Source: Mycobacterium sp. HUMS_12744610 (GTDB taxonomy: Bacteria > Actinomycetota > Actinomycetes > Mycobacteriales > Mycobacteriaceae). From it: 64,000 nucleotides of DNA. The stretch covers positions 2,294,001 to 2,358,000 of the forward strand of contig NZ_JBGEDP010000001.1 in the NCBI RefSeq assembly GCF_041206865.1, written 5' to 3'. Shown in pieces: positions 63,780 to 64,000 of the stretch (its first letter is position 1; each line of letters opens with the position of its first letter). The notes beneath the pieces were generated by a model, which saw nothing but the letters and a program-made list of their open reading frames with translations, did not search any database and had not been told where the DNA came from. A program made the translations under genes and the position numbers.

Positions 63780-64000
63780 GTGAAAACCAGGCGCAGCGCC
63801 TTTCGGTCCGATCTGCTCGACGGCAAGGTCGGGCTCGTCACCGGGGGCCACGGGCTCGGCCTGGAGGCCTGCCGCGTCCTCGGCCGCCATGGTGCTCGAG
63901 TCGCCCTGTGCAGCAGAAAGGAGGCGAATCTTCAAGCCGCGCTGCAGGTTTTGCGCGACGACGGCATCGACGCCATGTACGGCGTGTGCGACGAGCGTGA
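63780..64000 (+). CDS. Short-chain dehydrogenase, partial
   Basis: GTG 63780, with GGAG 9 bases upstream, starts a Rossmann fold: LLDGKVGLVTGGHGLGLEAC with the TGxxxGxG loop and ALCSRKEANLQAAL, where the Arg after the second strand suggests NADP. The window ends after 73 codons, so the active site is not seen. Confidence 0.85.
   Translation, partial: MKTRRSAFRSDLLDGKVGLVTGGHGLGLEACRVLGRHGARVALCSRKEANLQAALQVLRDDGIDAMYGVCDER

Overview
The window is chromosomal DNA of a slow-growing Mycobacterium. Evidence: high GC, GTG/TTG starts, a PE_PGRS gene (a family of slow growers), and gene order that follows, as I recall it, M. tuberculosis Rv2345 down to Rv2313c (dgt, dnaG, mez, cysE, cysK, lppP, narK1, MarR, two ABC/ECF genes, Lrp, arginine-degradation genes, uspABC, TldD/TldE). 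It is not the tuberculosis complex itself: rocD is intact here, rocE is broken, and many genes are inserted or missing. Species cannot be fixed from this sequence.

Layout. 1-5.7 kb: TPM-domain membrane protein (cut by the window edge), dGTPase, SodC-like lipoprotein, DNA primase. 5.8-9.6 kb: tRNA-Asn, malic enzyme and the cysK-cysE cysteine operon, preceded by a leaderless 24-codon ORF ending in a Cys-rich tail (a cysteine-sensing attenuator). 9.6-16.9 kb: nitrate assimilation, with a one-polypeptide nitrate reductase (Mo domain plus flavodoxin/FAD/NADPH reductase), GlnR-like boxes, a decayed second copy, LppP and a NarK transporter. 16.9-29.2 kb: acyl-CoA oxidase, an FHA-ABC protein whose catalytic motifs are all substituted, MarR regulator, ECF transporter, SRPBCC protein plus sulfatase, and two membrane proteins. 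29.6-33.1 kb: Lrp regulator divergent from an amidinohydrolase-rocD operon, ending in a deletion scar joining rocE and a universal-stress gene. 33.1-40 kb: UspABC sugar importer, TldD/TldE, and an AhpD-like protein.

40-48.9 kb is accessory and partly decayed: a DUF732 secreted protein, a truncated glyoxalase fused to a broken wax-ester-synthase fragment, a transglutaminase, a DUF5994-like protein, a glycosyltransferase/toroid pair, small proteins and an acyl-activating FadD.

48.9-53.3 kb is a mobile region: an IS3 element, an integrase fragment, tRNA-Met, and a 2.7-kb island bounded by the tRNA 3' end and a 38-bp copy of it. The island carries two toxin-antitoxin-type operons (nucleotidyltransferase/HEPN-like and MazF-like).

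53.7-64 kb: P450, a secreted triple-repeat Cys protein, an SDR flanked by 85-bp direct repeats, a PE_PGRS protein carrying a jelly-roll-like domain and a phosphoesterase, an intact ISL3 element with perfect 8-bp target duplication, a frameshifted TPM paralogue, and the start of another SDR.
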